Positions 44,581 through 53,229 of a DNA stretch of 64,000 nucleotides are shown here, in pieces. The stretch comes from Halobacillus campisalis (lineage in GTDB: Bacteria > Bacillota > Bacilli > Bacillales > Halobacillaceae): positions 1 to 64,000 of the forward strand of contig NZ_JAPVRC010000006.1 of the NCBI RefSeq assembly GCF_030345335.1, in the 5' to 3' direction. The position numbers and the translations under genes are program-made. The notes beneath the pieces were generated by a model, which saw nothing but the letters and a program-made list of their open reading frames with translations, searched no databases and was not told the DNA's origin. Within the stretch, counting starts at the first letter, position 1. Every line of letters starts with the position of its first letter.

Positions 44581-44679
44581 ATACGAGAACAAGTTACATA
44601 TGTTGATAATGCATGTGGCATGCTTGATGAAGACTTGTCACCCAAAGACCCGGGTTTAAAACACTTCCAAAACTCTGGA

Positions 44680-44726
44680 AAAAAGCTGCCTATAAAGGCC
44701 TTAAGGCCGATATAAGCAGCTTTTTG
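44680..44726. terminator. Bidirectional terminator between the amylase-like gene and degV
   Basis: AAAAAGCTGC pairs with GCAGCTTTTT around an inner GGCC-TTAA-GGCC hairpin (44680-44725), giving a nearly palindromic structure with T-runs on both strands. It serves two convergent genes. Confidence 0.9.
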
Positions 44727-44729
44727 TAA

Positions 44730-45590
44730 CTATACAGGTTCTTCGTTAAGGAAAAATAAAGCGATGGTACCGGGACCTGCATGGGCGCCGATGACTGCCC
44801 CGATCATGTCGATATGAATGTCTTTCGTGCCGAATTCATCTCTAATCATTTCAGCCAGCAATTCAGCCGATTCAACATCATCTCCGTGGCTGATAGCTAT
44901 TCGTTGTTGATCCAATGCAGTACCGCGTTCTTTCATAACTTCAACCATTCGTTTTAATACTTTTTTTGCTCCGCGTATTTTTTCTAAAGGGACAAGCTTG
45001 CCATCCTCCATGTGGAGGAGTGGTTTGATTCTAAGAAGGCTTCCTACAAATGCAGCCGTCTTACTTACACGACCACCACGGTATAAATATTCAAGGTCGT
45101 CTACAGTGAAAATATGTTCCATATGTTCTGCATGGTACTTGCCAGTCTCAACGATTTCTTCAAATGTTTTTCCTTGTTCAGCTAATTCTGCGATCCTCAT
45201 GATAATAAGACCATAACCTAACGAGGCAGCTTCTGTATCTAAAACTTCAAATTTTGCATGAGGATATTCTTCTTTTACTTCTTCTCCAATCATTTTAGCG
45301 GTCTGATAAGTCCCAGAGAGCTCAGAAGAAAATGCGAAATAAATGAAGGGCTGGTCCTCTTTCACATACTTTAGAAAAGTATCTCGGAAGGCTTGAGGAG
45401 ATACTTGAGATGTTTTAGGTGCTTCTCCATTTTTCATCATTTCATATACCTTTTTTGGTGTGATCGTTTTTCCATCCTCGTATTCTTTTCCATTGATCGT
45501 CACACCGAGAGGTAAACAGTCAATATTGAGTTTATGTAAAGTCTCGGATGATAGGTCACTAGCGGAATCGGTTAAAATTTTGACGTTCAT
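44730..45590 (-). CDS. yitS: DegV family fatty-acid-binding protein (YitS-like)
   Basis: A 286-residue DegV protein. It starts MNVKILTDSASDLSSE with the ligand-binding serine-rich loop, has a TSQVSPQAF element (about 79-87), and a second lobe with GTIALFFLNEE at the end. DegV/FakB proteins bind one fatty acid and present it to the FakA kinase. The ATG at 45590 follows AGGTGAAGAT; the reading frame extends five codons further upstream without a better site. It is divergent from yitT, as expected for the yitS-yitT region. Confidence 0.88.
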   Translation of the reverse strand: MNVKILTDSASDLSSETLHKLNIDCLPLGVTINGKEYEDGKTITPKKVYEMMKNGEAPKTSQVSPQAFRDTFLKYVKEDQPFIYFAFSSELSGTYQTAKMIGEEVKEEYPHAKFEVLDTEAASLGYGLIIMRIAELAEQGKTFEEIVETGKYHAEHMEHIFTVDDLEYLYRGGRVSKTAAFVGSLLRIKPLLHMEDGKLVPLEKIRGAKKVLKRMVEVMKERGTALDQQRIAISHGDDVESAELLAEMIRDEFGTKDIHIDMIGAVIGAHAGPGTIALFFLNEEPV

Positions 45591-45781
45591 ATCTTCACCT
45601 GCCAATCAATTGTATTATTTCCTTTTAGTGTAGGCTTATGAAAGGAGTTAGTAAAGAGATATCTAACTATTCTTGATGATTATAAGCCGTCGAACTTGGG
45701 AGACGCTGAAGATATGACTTGATTTTAGGCGGTGTCGGTGATAAAAAATAGATAGCGCTTAATGCAGAATAGGAGGTTGAC

Positions 45782-46633
45782 ATGTTTTCCTTTGAATTTA
45801 AACGAATCTTAATCGTACTAGTAGGTGCAGTATTCAATGCTTTATCACTGAACTTATTTCTTATTGAAGCTAATGTCTACGCTAGCGGCTTTACTGGTGT
45901 CGCTCAGTTGCTTACAAGTATTTTTCAAGATTTTCTGAACGTACCTGGCGTAAGTACAGGTTTAATTTTGCTATTACTTAACATACCAGTTGCTATACTA
46001 GGCTGGTTTAAAGTAGGGAAAGGATTTACAATCTATAGTATTATATCAGTAGGTTTCACTACTTTATTTCTTGAAGTCATCCCTGTCGTCCAATTATCAG
46101 AAGATATAATTCTAAATGCGGTATTTGGCGGTGTTATCGGCGGTTTTGGTGTAGGGATTACACTAAAATGGGGTGCTTCTACTGGTGGTCTTGACATCGT
46201 AGCGATGATTTTATCGCGTATGAGAGATCGTCCTATCGGAATTTATTTTTTAATCATAAATAGTTTGATTATTGCTGTAGCGGGACTTCTTTATTCCCCT
46301 GAAAATGCGCTCTACACATTATTGACGCTATACGTAACAACCCGTGTTATTGATGCTATTCACACTCGTCATGAAAAACTGACAGCTATGATCATCACCA
46401 CAAAGGCTGCAGATTTGGAAAAAGCGATCCATTCTCAAATGGTGCGCGGAATTACAACCTTGCCGGCAAAAGGTGCATTTACTCAGCAAGATAAAAATAT
46501 GCTGGTGATGGTTATAACTAGATATGAGTTATATGACTTACAAAGTATAATTTCTGAAGTAGATCCACAGGCGTTCACAAATATAGTGCAAACAACAGGC
46601 ATTTTTGGATTCTTCAGGAAAGATGACAAATAA
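45782..46633 (+). CDS. yitT: YitT family membrane protein
   Basis: A 283-residue protein with five N-terminal membrane segments of the DUF161 repeat type (NLFLIEANVYASGFTGVAQLL, then GGVIGGFGVGITLKWGASTGGLDIVAMIL). It ends in a cytosolic DUF2179 domain (about 200-283, RGITTLPAKGAFTQQDKNMLVMVITRYEL). The family may be a transporter; the substrate is unknown. AGGAGG lies five bases before the ATG. The next gene, a BsuPI-domain lipoprotein, begins 20 bases later. Confidence 0.92.
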   Translation: MFSFEFKRILIVLVGAVFNALSLNLFLIEANVYASGFTGVAQLLTSIFQDFLNVPGVSTGLILLLLNIPVAILGWFKVGKGFTIYSIISVGFTTLFLEVIPVVQLSEDIILNAVFGGVIGGFGVGITLKWGASTGGLDIVAMILSRMRDRPIGIYFLIINSLIIAVAGLLYSPENALYTLLTLYVTTRVIDAIHTRHEKLTAMIITTKAADLEKAIHSQMVRGITTLPAKGAFTQQDKNMLVMVITRYELYDLQSIISEVDPQAFTNIVQTTGIFGFFRKDDK

Positions 46634-46653
46634 TTAAAAAGGGTGTGTAAAAA

Positions 46654-47568
46654 CTGAAGAAATGGTACCCCATAATCGCAGGCGTATTAACAGTTTTTCT
46701 CGTGGCATGCTCCAATAGCGATGACGCTAGTGAGAGTGAAACAGATAATAATAATGAGACAGAAGAAACCTCCAATTCTGAATCGGAAGAGCCTTCCGAT
46801 AATATTGTAGCTTTGATTGAACAGCTTACTTTTGAGGCTGAGGTTGTTCAGGGAAAAGATGGAATAATGGCTGAATTTTCCATTACGAACGATGCAGAAG
46901 AACCAGTGATCCTGGGCTTTAATTCTAGTTTGAAATACGATGTAATCGTAGAGAATCAAGATGGAGAAGAAGTGTATAAGTATTCTGAGGGTCAGGCCTT
47001 CACCCAACAGCTTACTATGGAGGAGCTTGAACCTGGAGAGAAACTTGAGGCTAATGAAACAGTGAACGAAGAATTGCCTCCAGGTGATTATAATGTAACC
47101 ATGACGTTTCTTGTAACTTCTATAAATGACCAGCCTTTTGAGTCAAAACCCTTTGAAATTTCTAAACAAACTACAATCGGTCAAGGGGGAGAAACCTCAT
47201 CCGGCTCAGAAGAGGCTGAAGAACTTGATGAAGAGCTTGAGACATCACAAGGAGATAATGAAGAAGCTTTCCGTGATCTAACTTTAGAAGGTGAAAACGG
47301 AAGCTACACGGTATCAGGTGAAGTGAATGCTATAGACGGACAGTTTTTCTATATGGTGGAAGATGGTCACAACTTGCTGATAGAGGAAGAAGCTGTTCAG
47401 GTGGAAGATCCAGGCGCAGAATGGTCCTCTTTTAAAACAGAGGTCACTATTCCTGAAGAAGATTTGCCTAATAGAGGTGCACTGATCATGACGATGTTCA
47501 ATAAAGATGAGGAAGGACAGCCTACACAAATGAATTTTGTCCCCTTAGATAATTTCGATGCACAATAA
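46654..47568 (+). CDS. Lipoprotein with BsuPI domain, apparent CTG start
   Basis: A 304-residue lipoprotein: signal peptide with lysines at positions 2-3, hydrophobic core and lipobox LVAC with C19, then an acidic low-complexity linker. Residues about 45-165 match the BsuPI (intracellular proteinase inhibitor) fold (EAEVVQGKDGIMAEFSITND, LEPGEKLEANETV). After another acidic linker, residues about 205-300 form a second beta domain. In frame, TAA at 46648 leaves CTG at 46654 as the only codon giving the full signal peptide, with AAAGGGTG eight bases upstream. B. subtilis ipi sits next to yitT but is cytosolic. Confidence 0.75.
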   Translation: MKKWYPIIAGVLTVFLVACSNSDDASESETDNNNETEETSNSESEEPSDNIVALIEQLTFEAEVVQGKDGIMAEFSITNDAEEPVILGFNSSLKYDVIVENQDGEEVYKYSEGQAFTQQLTMEELEPGEKLEANETVNEELPPGDYNVTMTFLVTSINDQPFESKPFEISKQTTIGQGGETSSGSEEAEELDEELETSQGDNEEAFRDLTLEGENGSYTVSGEVNAIDGQFFYMVEDGHNLLIEEEAVQVEDPGAEWSSFKTEVTIPEEDLPNRGALIMTMFNKDEEGQPTQMNFVPLDNFDAQ

Positions 47569-47570
47569 TA

Positions 47571-47604
47571 AAGAAGGCTGACTCTTAAGGTCAGCCTTCT
47601 TTTA
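47571..47604. terminator. Bidirectional terminator after the lipoprotein gene
   Basis: AAGAAGGCTGA pairs with TCAGCCTTCTT, T-rich on both sides. It overlaps the last codon of the convergent Nfu-N gene. Confidence 0.88.
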
Positions 47605-47865
47605 ATAACCGTGTTCTGTTAGAATACCTTCAACTTTAGCTGTGAGAACTTCCCAATCTGCGTCAGGCAGTCTGTTGACGGTGATGAAGTTTTGGAATCC
47701 AAAGACATTGTCTACGCCATCCAGTTCCATGAGCTGGTTCATGATCTCATATTCGCTTTTTTGACCAGGCATAACAGACACGCTGCCGTCTCCTTGGAAA
47801 ATCATTGATTCAGTAGTGAACTTACGTGCATTCGGGTTTGGTGTTTCATCTACGGTAATAGCCAT
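47602..47865 (-). CDS. Nfu/NifU N-terminal domain protein
   Basis: An 87-residue stand-alone Nfu-N domain (DETPNPNARKFTTE ... GVDNVFGFQNFITVNR). The C-terminal CxxC iron-sulfur scaffold domain of full Nfu proteins is absent, as is usual for the small Bacillus members. It could act with a scaffold partner encoded elsewhere, but its function is unknown. Start ATG 47865 has GGAGGAATACTGAAT upstream; the open frame back to 48042 lacks a ribosome site and overlaps the neighbouring gene. Confidence 0.82.
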   Translation of the reverse strand: MAITVDETPNPNARKFTTESMIFQGDGSVSVMPGQKSEYEIMNQLMELDGVDNVFGFQNFITVNRLPDADWEVLTAKVEGILTEHGY

Positions 47866-47998
47866 ATTCAGTATTCCTCCTCTTATTCTTTCAGTTTTTA
47901 TTTTAGCAGAAAACGAACCAACTCTAAACTCACAGCTTCTTGTTTCTTTTTTATCTTGATTGTGTGTTACAATATGAACGATTTCAGGGAGGTATGAA

Positions 47999-48832
47999 AT
48001 GGAAACTAGACTAATTGATGTATTACAGCCTATAAAAGACAATGACTATAGATTATCTGAAAACCAGAATCTTTCAGAACTTACGACGCTCATGTTACAA
48101 AAGATCGGATCACCTGATCCTGTGCTGCGTGAAGAATTGGTTTATATGATTTTTTCTAATTTCATAAAGCGTGATTATTACAATGCGGAACAACTGAAAA
48201 ATATTCTGCGATCTGTATTAAATAAAAACTATCTTTTTTACCGAATTAAAACGTCCAATAAAGAAGAGAATGCCGTATTCAGAAGAAGTGTTTCGGTTAG
48301 ACTCATCTCCCCTATTATGAAGAAACACCGTGAAAACCAGTTTCTTTCCGAACAAGAAATACATCGGGTGTGGGACAACTTAAAAAAGTATATGGAGCAG
48401 GAGAAAGACCACCGTGGATATATTGATGGCAAAGGGTGGGCGCATGCGATGGCCAATGCTGCAGATGCGTTATATAATGTTGCTTCCTGCGAAGAGATCA
48501 CTACACAAGAAGTGAGAGATATGCTACCCATTATCCGCGAACAGTTCCTAATTGATCAGCCTTATCTATTCGATGAAGAAGAACGGATGGTTACTGCGTT
48601 AATCGCTATGTTCGATAAGATTGAACCAGACGAAAGAGCTGAGTGGCTGAAAACTCTTATATATGAACGTAAAGGCTGGAATGATCCTGCTGAAGAAATC
48701 ATTATTAATAACAGTAAGCATTTTCTAAGAGCGTTATATTTCCGTATTATCGAAGAACCGAGTGGTTGTAATGAGCTGATTTCTGTTTTAGAAGATTTGT
48801 TAAGGGAACTTAGAAAACAAGAAGCTTATTAA
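47999..48832 (+). CDS. DUF2785 family protein
   Basis: A 277-residue helical protein with the DUF2785 core DHRGYIDGKGWAHAMANAADALYNVASCEEI (about 139-169), a repeat-like all-alpha fold. Function is unknown. GGGAGG precedes the ATG. The next gene follows after 18 bases in the same direction. Confidence 0.8.
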   Translation: METRLIDVLQPIKDNDYRLSENQNLSELTTLMLQKIGSPDPVLREELVYMIFSNFIKRDYYNAEQLKNILRSVLNKNYLFYRIKTSNKEENAVFRRSVSVRLISPIMKKHRENQFLSEQEIHRVWDNLKKYMEQEKDHRGYIDGKGWAHAMANAADALYNVASCEEITTQEVRDMLPIIREQFLIDQPYLFDEEERMVTALIAMFDKIEPDERAEWLKTLIYERKGWNDPAEEIIINNSKHFLRALYFRIIEEPSGCNELISVLEDLLRELRKQEAY

Positions 48833-48850
48833 ATTACTTGCGGGGGATGA

Positions 48851-49276
48851 ATGATGTTTAAATGGGGCGTATATATAGGCACAACCTCTGGGATAGCTCT
48901 AGGTTTATACATGTGGATTGTGGAACTGGTCACAGAAATTAAGGTGTATACTTTGCTGATGAACGTAGATTTCATCCCAGTGATTGGAGATATCCATTGG
49001 CCTGTTTATATAGAGTGGCTCTTTCATATGATCATCTCCTGGGGAATAGGTGTCTTATTTTGTTACCTTTTCATGAAGAAGATTAAAGTAACAATGAAAA
49101 GGCAGTGGATCGCAGCTTTTATTCTTGCAGGAGGAGCGGCAACCAGTTATTTTCCCTTGACTGCTCTCGCCATTAAAGAGACACCGGGGTTATTTGATCT
49201 GACTGCTATCACGTATTGGTTAATAGGCCATGCTATTTATGCAATTGTTCTAAAGTCTTCTTATTATCGGACATGA
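48851..49276 (+). CDS. Small membrane protein, possibly YagU/DUF1440-like
   Basis: A 141-residue protein with four hydrophobic segments. EWLFHMIISWGIGVLFCYLF and FPLTALAIKETPGLFDLTAITYWLIGH resemble the end of YagU-type proteins, which carry FPL...TP..FDL...GH in the same order. Assignment is weak. Probably co-transcribed with the DUF2785 gene. ATG at 48851 or 48854; the second has better spacing to GGGGGATGA. Confidence 0.6.
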   Translation: MMFKWGVYIGTTSGIALGLYMWIVELVTEIKVYTLLMNVDFIPVIGDIHWPVYIEWLFHMIISWGIGVLFCYLFMKKIKVTMKRQWIAAFILAGGAATSYFPLTALAIKETPGLFDLTAITYWLIGHAIYAIVLKSSYYRT

Positions 49277-49307
49277 AAAGTTTGGCTTTGTTAAAGTTTT
49301 TAAAAAA

Positions 49308-49334
49308 AGACCAGACTAATTAAAGTCTGGTCTT
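49308..49334. terminator. Bidirectional terminator at 49.3 kb
   Basis: AAGACCAGACT pairs with AGTCTGGTCTT around a short AT loop, with A/T-runs on both sides, between convergent genes. Confidence 0.85.
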
Positions 49335-49342
49335 AAAATGAT

Positions 49343-49552
49343 TTAACGCATGCTGTTGTGTTCAGCTTCAAGCTTTTGTTCTAACTGCTGTAGCTCTTGC
49401 TTCTCTTCTTGAGAGCATTGGCTATATGCAGATTGAATAGCTTGTTTAGCTGCTTGCATATCTTGCTGACTAGGCTCTTGACCGTTTTTGTTGCGATTCT
49501 TAGTCATACGATTGACAGCGTTACGTGCATTTTCAAATAGGGAATTCTCCAT
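49343..49552 (-). CDS. Small helical protein, probably DUF3813
   Basis: A 69-residue glutamine- and lysine-rich protein, predicted all-helical (ENARNAVNRMTKNR, then QDMQAAKQAIQSAYSQCSQEEKQELQQLEQKL). Its composition recalls the DUF3813 group found beside yitU/yitV-type genes. RBS GGAGGG overlaps the end of the preceding small gene. Function unknown. Confidence 0.65.
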   Translation of the reverse strand: MENSLFENARNAVNRMTKNRNKNGQEPSQQDMQAAKQAIQSAYSQCSQEEKQELQQLEQKLEAEHNSMR

Positions 49553-49690
49553 TTAAAACCCTCCTACAGTATGTTGGTCTGCTTCTATTTCCTTACGGTT
49601 CGCATCTGAAAGCCTCTTGGGTTCCATATCGCGTTCTTGAAAAGGACGAACTTCAGTCCAACGTTTTTCTTCTTTGTTTTGCTTATCCAT
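49553..49690 (-). CDS. Small hypothetical protein, 45 residues
   Basis: A 45-residue charged protein (MDKQNKEEKRWTEVRPF ...). ATG 49690 has AGGAGG seven bases upstream, and its stop codon TAA abuts the next start (TAAATG), so it is coupled to the DUF3813-like gene. No family recognised. Confidence 0.6.
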   Translation of the reverse strand: MDKQNKEEKRWTEVRPFQERDMEPKRLSDANRKEIEADQHTVGGF

Positions 49691-49707
49691 GACACAGCCT
49701 CCTGTCA

Positions 49708-49742
49708 TAAAAAAAGCCTGAACGCTTTTTGCGTCCAAGCTT
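49708..49742 (-). terminator. Terminator of yitU
   Basis: On the minus strand a 12-bp stem (AAGCTTGGACGC with GCGTTCAGGCTT, two G-T pairs) closes around AAAAA and ends in a T-run. It precedes the small 49.6-kb genes. Confidence 0.83.
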
Positions 49743-49785
49743 AGTATGGCTGTGTACTTCACATATACTCAAGGTAAAAATTGAC

Positions 49786-50610
49786 TTACATGGCTTTACG
49801 ATTAAGTTTTAAATATTCCGTCAAAAATTCTCCGATGCCATTATCTTCGTTAGTTCCTGCCACGTAATTTGCCATTTTTTTCAGTTCATCAATGCCGTTG
49901 CCCATCGCTACGCCTACACCTGCATAGTCAATCATCTCCAAATCATTATCTTCGTCCCCAAAAGCAATGATCCTCTCCTTAGGGATGTGATAATAATGAG
50001 CGATTTTCTGAAGCCCTACCGCTTTATTCATACCTGCACGCACAATTTCAATTACATGCCAGGGTGCTCCCCATTTTCGGTGTTCGATAAATTCAGCCTG
50101 GGTATCCAATTCTTTACGTAAAGCTTTGATTTTTTCTTCTTCAGGATGAATTAAAAGAGAGGTCGGATCATCCTTTAAATTTTGCTGAAGCCTGCCGACT
50201 GTAACAGGGTTGTTATCCTCTGTTTGGAAGATTTTCATGATTTCATCATCGTGCTGGTCTAAATAAATGGAATCCTTGACCTCTGCAAGAATATTTTTGA
50301 CTCCCAACTCATGACATTTATGAATTATTTTGTGGGCGGTACGAATAGATAAAGGAGAATGTAACGCGTCCCAGTATTTATTGTTGGGGTGATGGATCAA
50401 TGCTCCATTAAAATTTACCATAGGGGTGTTCAAACCTAATTCTTTATAAAAATCGATGCTTGCTCGATGTGGACGACCTGTAGCAATACAGACTACATGT
50501 CCTTTATTCATCGCATCAAGCACAACTTCTTTTGTTTGTGGATTTATTTGTTTGTCATCTGTAAGCAAAGTTCCATCCAAATCTAATGCAATTAAATGTT
50601 GTTTTGTCAT
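49786..50610 (-). CDS. yitU: HAD family phosphatase (YitU, Cof type)
   Basis: A 274-residue HAD IIB hydrolase. The catalytic motif is D10-L-D12-G-T; motif II IATGRPH, and the C-terminal motifs GLQKIAHYY and FGDEDNDLEMIDYAGVGVAMGN complete the site. The family dephosphorylates phosphosugars or flavin nucleotides; B. subtilis YitU is one of the FMN phosphatase group. It is a single-gene unit. Confidence 0.9.
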   Translation of the reverse strand: MTKQHLIALDLDGTLLTDDKQINPQTKEVVLDAMNKGHVVCIATGRPHRASIDFYKELGLNTPMVNFNGALIHHPNNKYWDALHSPLSIRTAHKIIHKCHELGVKNILAEVKDSIYLDQHDDEIMKIFQTEDNNPVTVGRLQQNLKDDPTSLLIHPEEEKIKALRKELDTQAEFIEHRKWGAPWHVIEIVRAGMNKAVGLQKIAHYYHIPKERIIAFGDEDNDLEMIDYAGVGVAMGNGIDELKKMANYVAGTNEDNGIGEFLTEYLKLNRKAM

Positions 50611-50789
50611 CCTAATTCACCTCATTTATAGTCCAGTGTAGCGGTTAAACGTGAGTATTGCAAAGATATTACAATCGAAAGACCTAATACTTTCCATCCT
50701 TTATTCTCAATGTTACGATGTAAATTATACAAAATAACATGTAAATTAGTATAGGAAGCATGTAAAGATTGAAAGAAGGGAACCAAATA

Positions 50790-51554
50790 ATGATTGGCAT
50801 ATATCGCGAAACGCTAAAACACATTCCGTCTTTAGTTATTGTAGATTCTCAAAAATATGATCAGCCACTCCCAGTGTTTACATATTTCCATGGTTTCACT
50901 TCAGCTAAAGAACAAAATCTTCCCCAGGCCTATTTATTGGCAAATAAAGGATACCGCGTCATACTGCCAGACAGCCTCTACCATGGGGAACGTACAGATG
51001 TATTATCAAAAGAAGAACTAAGTTTTAAATTCTGGGACATAGTGTATCAAAATTTGAAAGATCTACAAGATATTAAGGACGTGCTCGATCAGAGGGATCT
51101 AATTTTAAATCAAAGGTTTGGTGTGGGAGGTACTTCAATGGGCGGTGTCACAACTAGTGCAGCCCTTACTATGTATCCATGGATTCAGGCCGCAGCCGTC
51201 ATGATGGGTTCTCCTAAACCTGTCGACTTTGCAAAGAAACTTATAAAAGATGTAGAAAAGACTGGACTTCAGCTTCCAATTACGGAAACTGAGCTGAATG
51301 TTCTATATAGTTCCTTGCACAGTATCGATCTTTCTGCTAATTCTGATAAGCTTAGAGAGAGGCCTTTATTTTTTTGGCACGGTGACGCAGATCCTGTTGT
51401 GCCTTTTGAACATTCGTATGATTTCTATAACGAAATTGTAGGAACGTATAAAAACCCTGAAAAGATTCGTTTTTTAAGGGAGGCTGGTGTGGATCATAAA
51501 GTCACTCGCTTTGGGGTTAATGAGATGGTGAACTGGCTGGAAATTGTTCTTTAG
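50790..51554 (+). CDS. yitV: Alpha/beta hydrolase (YitV-like esterase)
   Basis: A 254-residue serine hydrolase. The oxyanion HG is in TYFHGFTSAKEQNLP, the nucleophile elbow is GTSMGGVT (Ser near residue 117), the acid is in WHGDADPVVPFEHS and the histidine in GVDHKVT near residue 240. It matches YitV and stands before yitW, as in B. subtilis. Substrate unknown. The ATG at 50790 follows AAGGGAACC; an upstream in-frame start at 50769 is less well placed. Confidence 0.88.
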   Translation: MIGIYRETLKHIPSLVIVDSQKYDQPLPVFTYFHGFTSAKEQNLPQAYLLANKGYRVILPDSLYHGERTDVLSKEELSFKFWDIVYQNLKDLQDIKDVLDQRDLILNQRFGVGGTSMGGVTTSAALTMYPWIQAAAVMMGSPKPVDFAKKLIKDVEKTGLQLPITETELNVLYSSLHSIDLSANSDKLRERPLFFWHGDADPVVPFEHSYDFYNEIVGTYKNPEKIRFLREAGVDHKVTRFGVNEMVNWLEIVL

Positions 51555-51625
51555 ACGTTCGTGGTTTAATCTCGCAGGAATTTTGTATATAATAGAAGTT
51601 GAAGTAACAAGAAGGGGGTACTATT

Positions 51626-51937
51626 ATGGATACTGCACTAGAAGAGAATGTTATGGGCGCCCTTGAGAATGTAATTGACCCAGAACTTGGTATTGATATC
51701 GTCAATTTAGGCCTTGTATACGGAGCCGATATGGATGAGAACGGTAATACTACTGTGACAATGACATTAACTGCCATGGGCTGCCCATTAGCTGGTCATA
51801 TTGAACAAGATGTGAAACGTTGTCTTGCAGACCTGCCAGAGGTCAATGAAGTCAATGTTAATATTGTTTGGAATCCGCCTTGGACGAAAGACCGCATGAG
51901 TCGTTACGCAAAAATTGCGCTAGGTATTCCAGATTGA
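51626..51937 (+). CDS. yitW: MIP18/DUF59 family protein YitW
   Basis: A 103-residue protein with the DUF59 pattern ALENVIDPELGIDIVNLGLVYG and the conserved cysteine in TAMGCPLAGHIEQDV. Relatives (SufT, PaaD, eukaryotic MIP18) take part in iron-sulfur cluster assembly. RBS AAGGGGG. Followed by its own terminator. Confidence 0.92.
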   Translation: MDTALEENVMGALENVIDPELGIDIVNLGLVYGADMDENGNTTVTMTLTAMGCPLAGHIEQDVKRCLADLPEVNEVNVNIVWNPPWTKDRMSRYAKIALGIPD

Positions 51938-51949
51938 TTTGATGAATTG

Positions 51950-51983
51950 AAAGCCCCTTCCACTTCGGCGGGGGTTTTTTTAA
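51950..51983 (+). terminator. Terminator of yitW
   Basis: AAGCCCC and GGGGGTT pair across TTCCACTTCGGC, followed by a T-run, 12 bases past the stop codon. Confidence 0.75.
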
Positions 51984-52020
51984 TAAGCTGATAAGTTGTA
52001 CGAGAAGGGAAGCATCACTT

Positions 52021-52539
52021 ATGGCACATCCTCCCATTTTTCAAGTTGTAGGTTATAAAAAAAGCGGAAAAACGTCGACATTAGAGAAGTTAATCCATTA
52101 CGGAGATCAACTGGGGGATAGAGTGGCTGTTGTAAAACATCACGGTCATACTACTCCTTTGGACGAAGCACACAGGCTTAATGACAGTGCGCGCCTTCAT
52201 GAAAATGGAGCTTTTATAACGAGTGTGACAGGTGCAGATGAAGTACAGATGCAAATGAAATCATCACTTTCTTTAGAAAAAATGGTGAAATGGTACAGCT
52301 TCTTAGAACCTGATCTCATATTAGTGGAGGGCTATAAGAAGGCGACGTATCCGAAAGCTGTGATCATTAAAAAAAATGAAGACTTGGAGCTTTTAGATTT
52401 GGATAATATCCAAGTGGTTTTAACTTGGGAAGATAATATTTTAATTACCCGGCCGGTGCCTGTCTATTCGATCCATCATTGGACAGAAAATATCGAAGAA
52501 CTATATTCCATCATAAAAGGGGATCACCATAGTGAGTAA
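52021..52539 (+). CDS. mobB: MobB, molybdopterin-guanine dinucleotide adaptor
   Basis: A 172-residue P-loop protein (QVVGYKKSGKTSTLEKL, about 9-25) with the later VKHHGH and ILVEGYKKATYPK motifs of MobB. It binds GTP and assists MobA in attaching GMP to molybdopterin. It is the first gene of mobB-moaE-moaD, each overlapping the next by four to eight bases. No mobA, moeA or moaABC is nearby. Confidence 0.9.
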   Translation: MAHPPIFQVVGYKKSGKTSTLEKLIHYGDQLGDRVAVVKHHGHTTPLDEAHRLNDSARLHENGAFITSVTGADEVQMQMKSSLSLEKMVKWYSFLEPDLILVEGYKKATYPKAVIIKKNEDLELLDLDNIQVVLTWEDNILITRPVPVYSIHHWTENIEELYSIIKGDHHSE

Positions 52540-52999
52540 GTTGTTTTCCATTACAGAAGAACCGATCTCAATTGAACAGACTGTAAGCTTAGTCTCCAGT
52601 CGTAATGCCGGGGCTATCAATACGTTTATAGGCACAGTGCGTGAATTTACAAAAGGGAAGCGGACATTGTACTTAGAATATCAGGCATACGCTGCAATGG
52701 CTGAAGCTAAACTAGCTGAAATCGGTCAAGAAATCAATCAAAAATGGCCTGAAACAAAAACAGCGATCACCCATAGGGTCGGCAAACTGGATATTGAAGA
52801 TATAGCAGTTGTGATTGCTGTATCCTCACCTCATCGAGGAGACTCTTATGAAGCCAGCCGCTATGCAATTGAGCGTATCAAGGAAATCGTACCTATTTGG
52901 AAGAAAGAACATTGGGAAGATGGGGAAGAATGGATCGGTAACCAACTCGAAACAAAATCGTATAGAAAAGGAACGCCGTCAGAGGAGGATTTAATTTGA
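52532..52999 (+). CDS. moaE: Molybdopterin synthase large subunit MoaE
   Basis: A 155-residue subunit with the family motifs NTFIGTVREFTKGKRTLYLEYQAY, VIAVSSPHRGDSYEASRYAIERIKEIVPIWKKEHWEDGEEW. The two lysines in IWKKE are the catalytic region. GTG start 52532, with AAGGGGATC upstream, overlaps the mobB end by eight bases. With MoaD it makes molybdopterin from precursor Z. Confidence 0.95.
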   Translation: MSKLFSITEEPISIEQTVSLVSSRNAGAINTFIGTVREFTKGKRTLYLEYQAYAAMAEAKLAEIGQEINQKWPETKTAITHRVGKLDIEDIAVVIAVSSPHRGDSYEASRYAIERIKEIVPIWKKEHWEDGEEWIGNQLETKSYRKGTPSEEDLI

Positions 53000-53229
53000 A
53001 TAAAATTTTATTTTTTGCAGCGCTTCAGGAAAAAGCAGGTAAAGAATCGATTGAATTAGATGTTTCAGGAAAAAGCGTCAAACAAGTAAAGGAATTTGTT
53101 GCGCAGGAATATGGACTTGCTAAAATCAATGAGTCAATGACGGCCATCAATGAAGAATTCGCGGCAAGTGACGATGTTATTCAGGAAAATGACGTGATTG
53201 CTTTTATCCCGCCAGTAAGCGGAGGATAA
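52996..53229 (+). CDS. moaD: Molybdopterin synthase sulfur carrier MoaD
   Basis: A 77-residue ubiquitin-fold protein ending PPVSGG, the required double-glycine tail to be thiocarboxylated. TTG start 52996 with GGAGG seven bases before; overlaps moaE by four bases. Partner of MoaE. Confidence 0.93.
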   Translation: MNKILFFAALQEKAGKESIELDVSGKSVKQVKEFVAQEYGLAKINESMTAINEEFAASDDVIQENDVIAFIPPVSGG

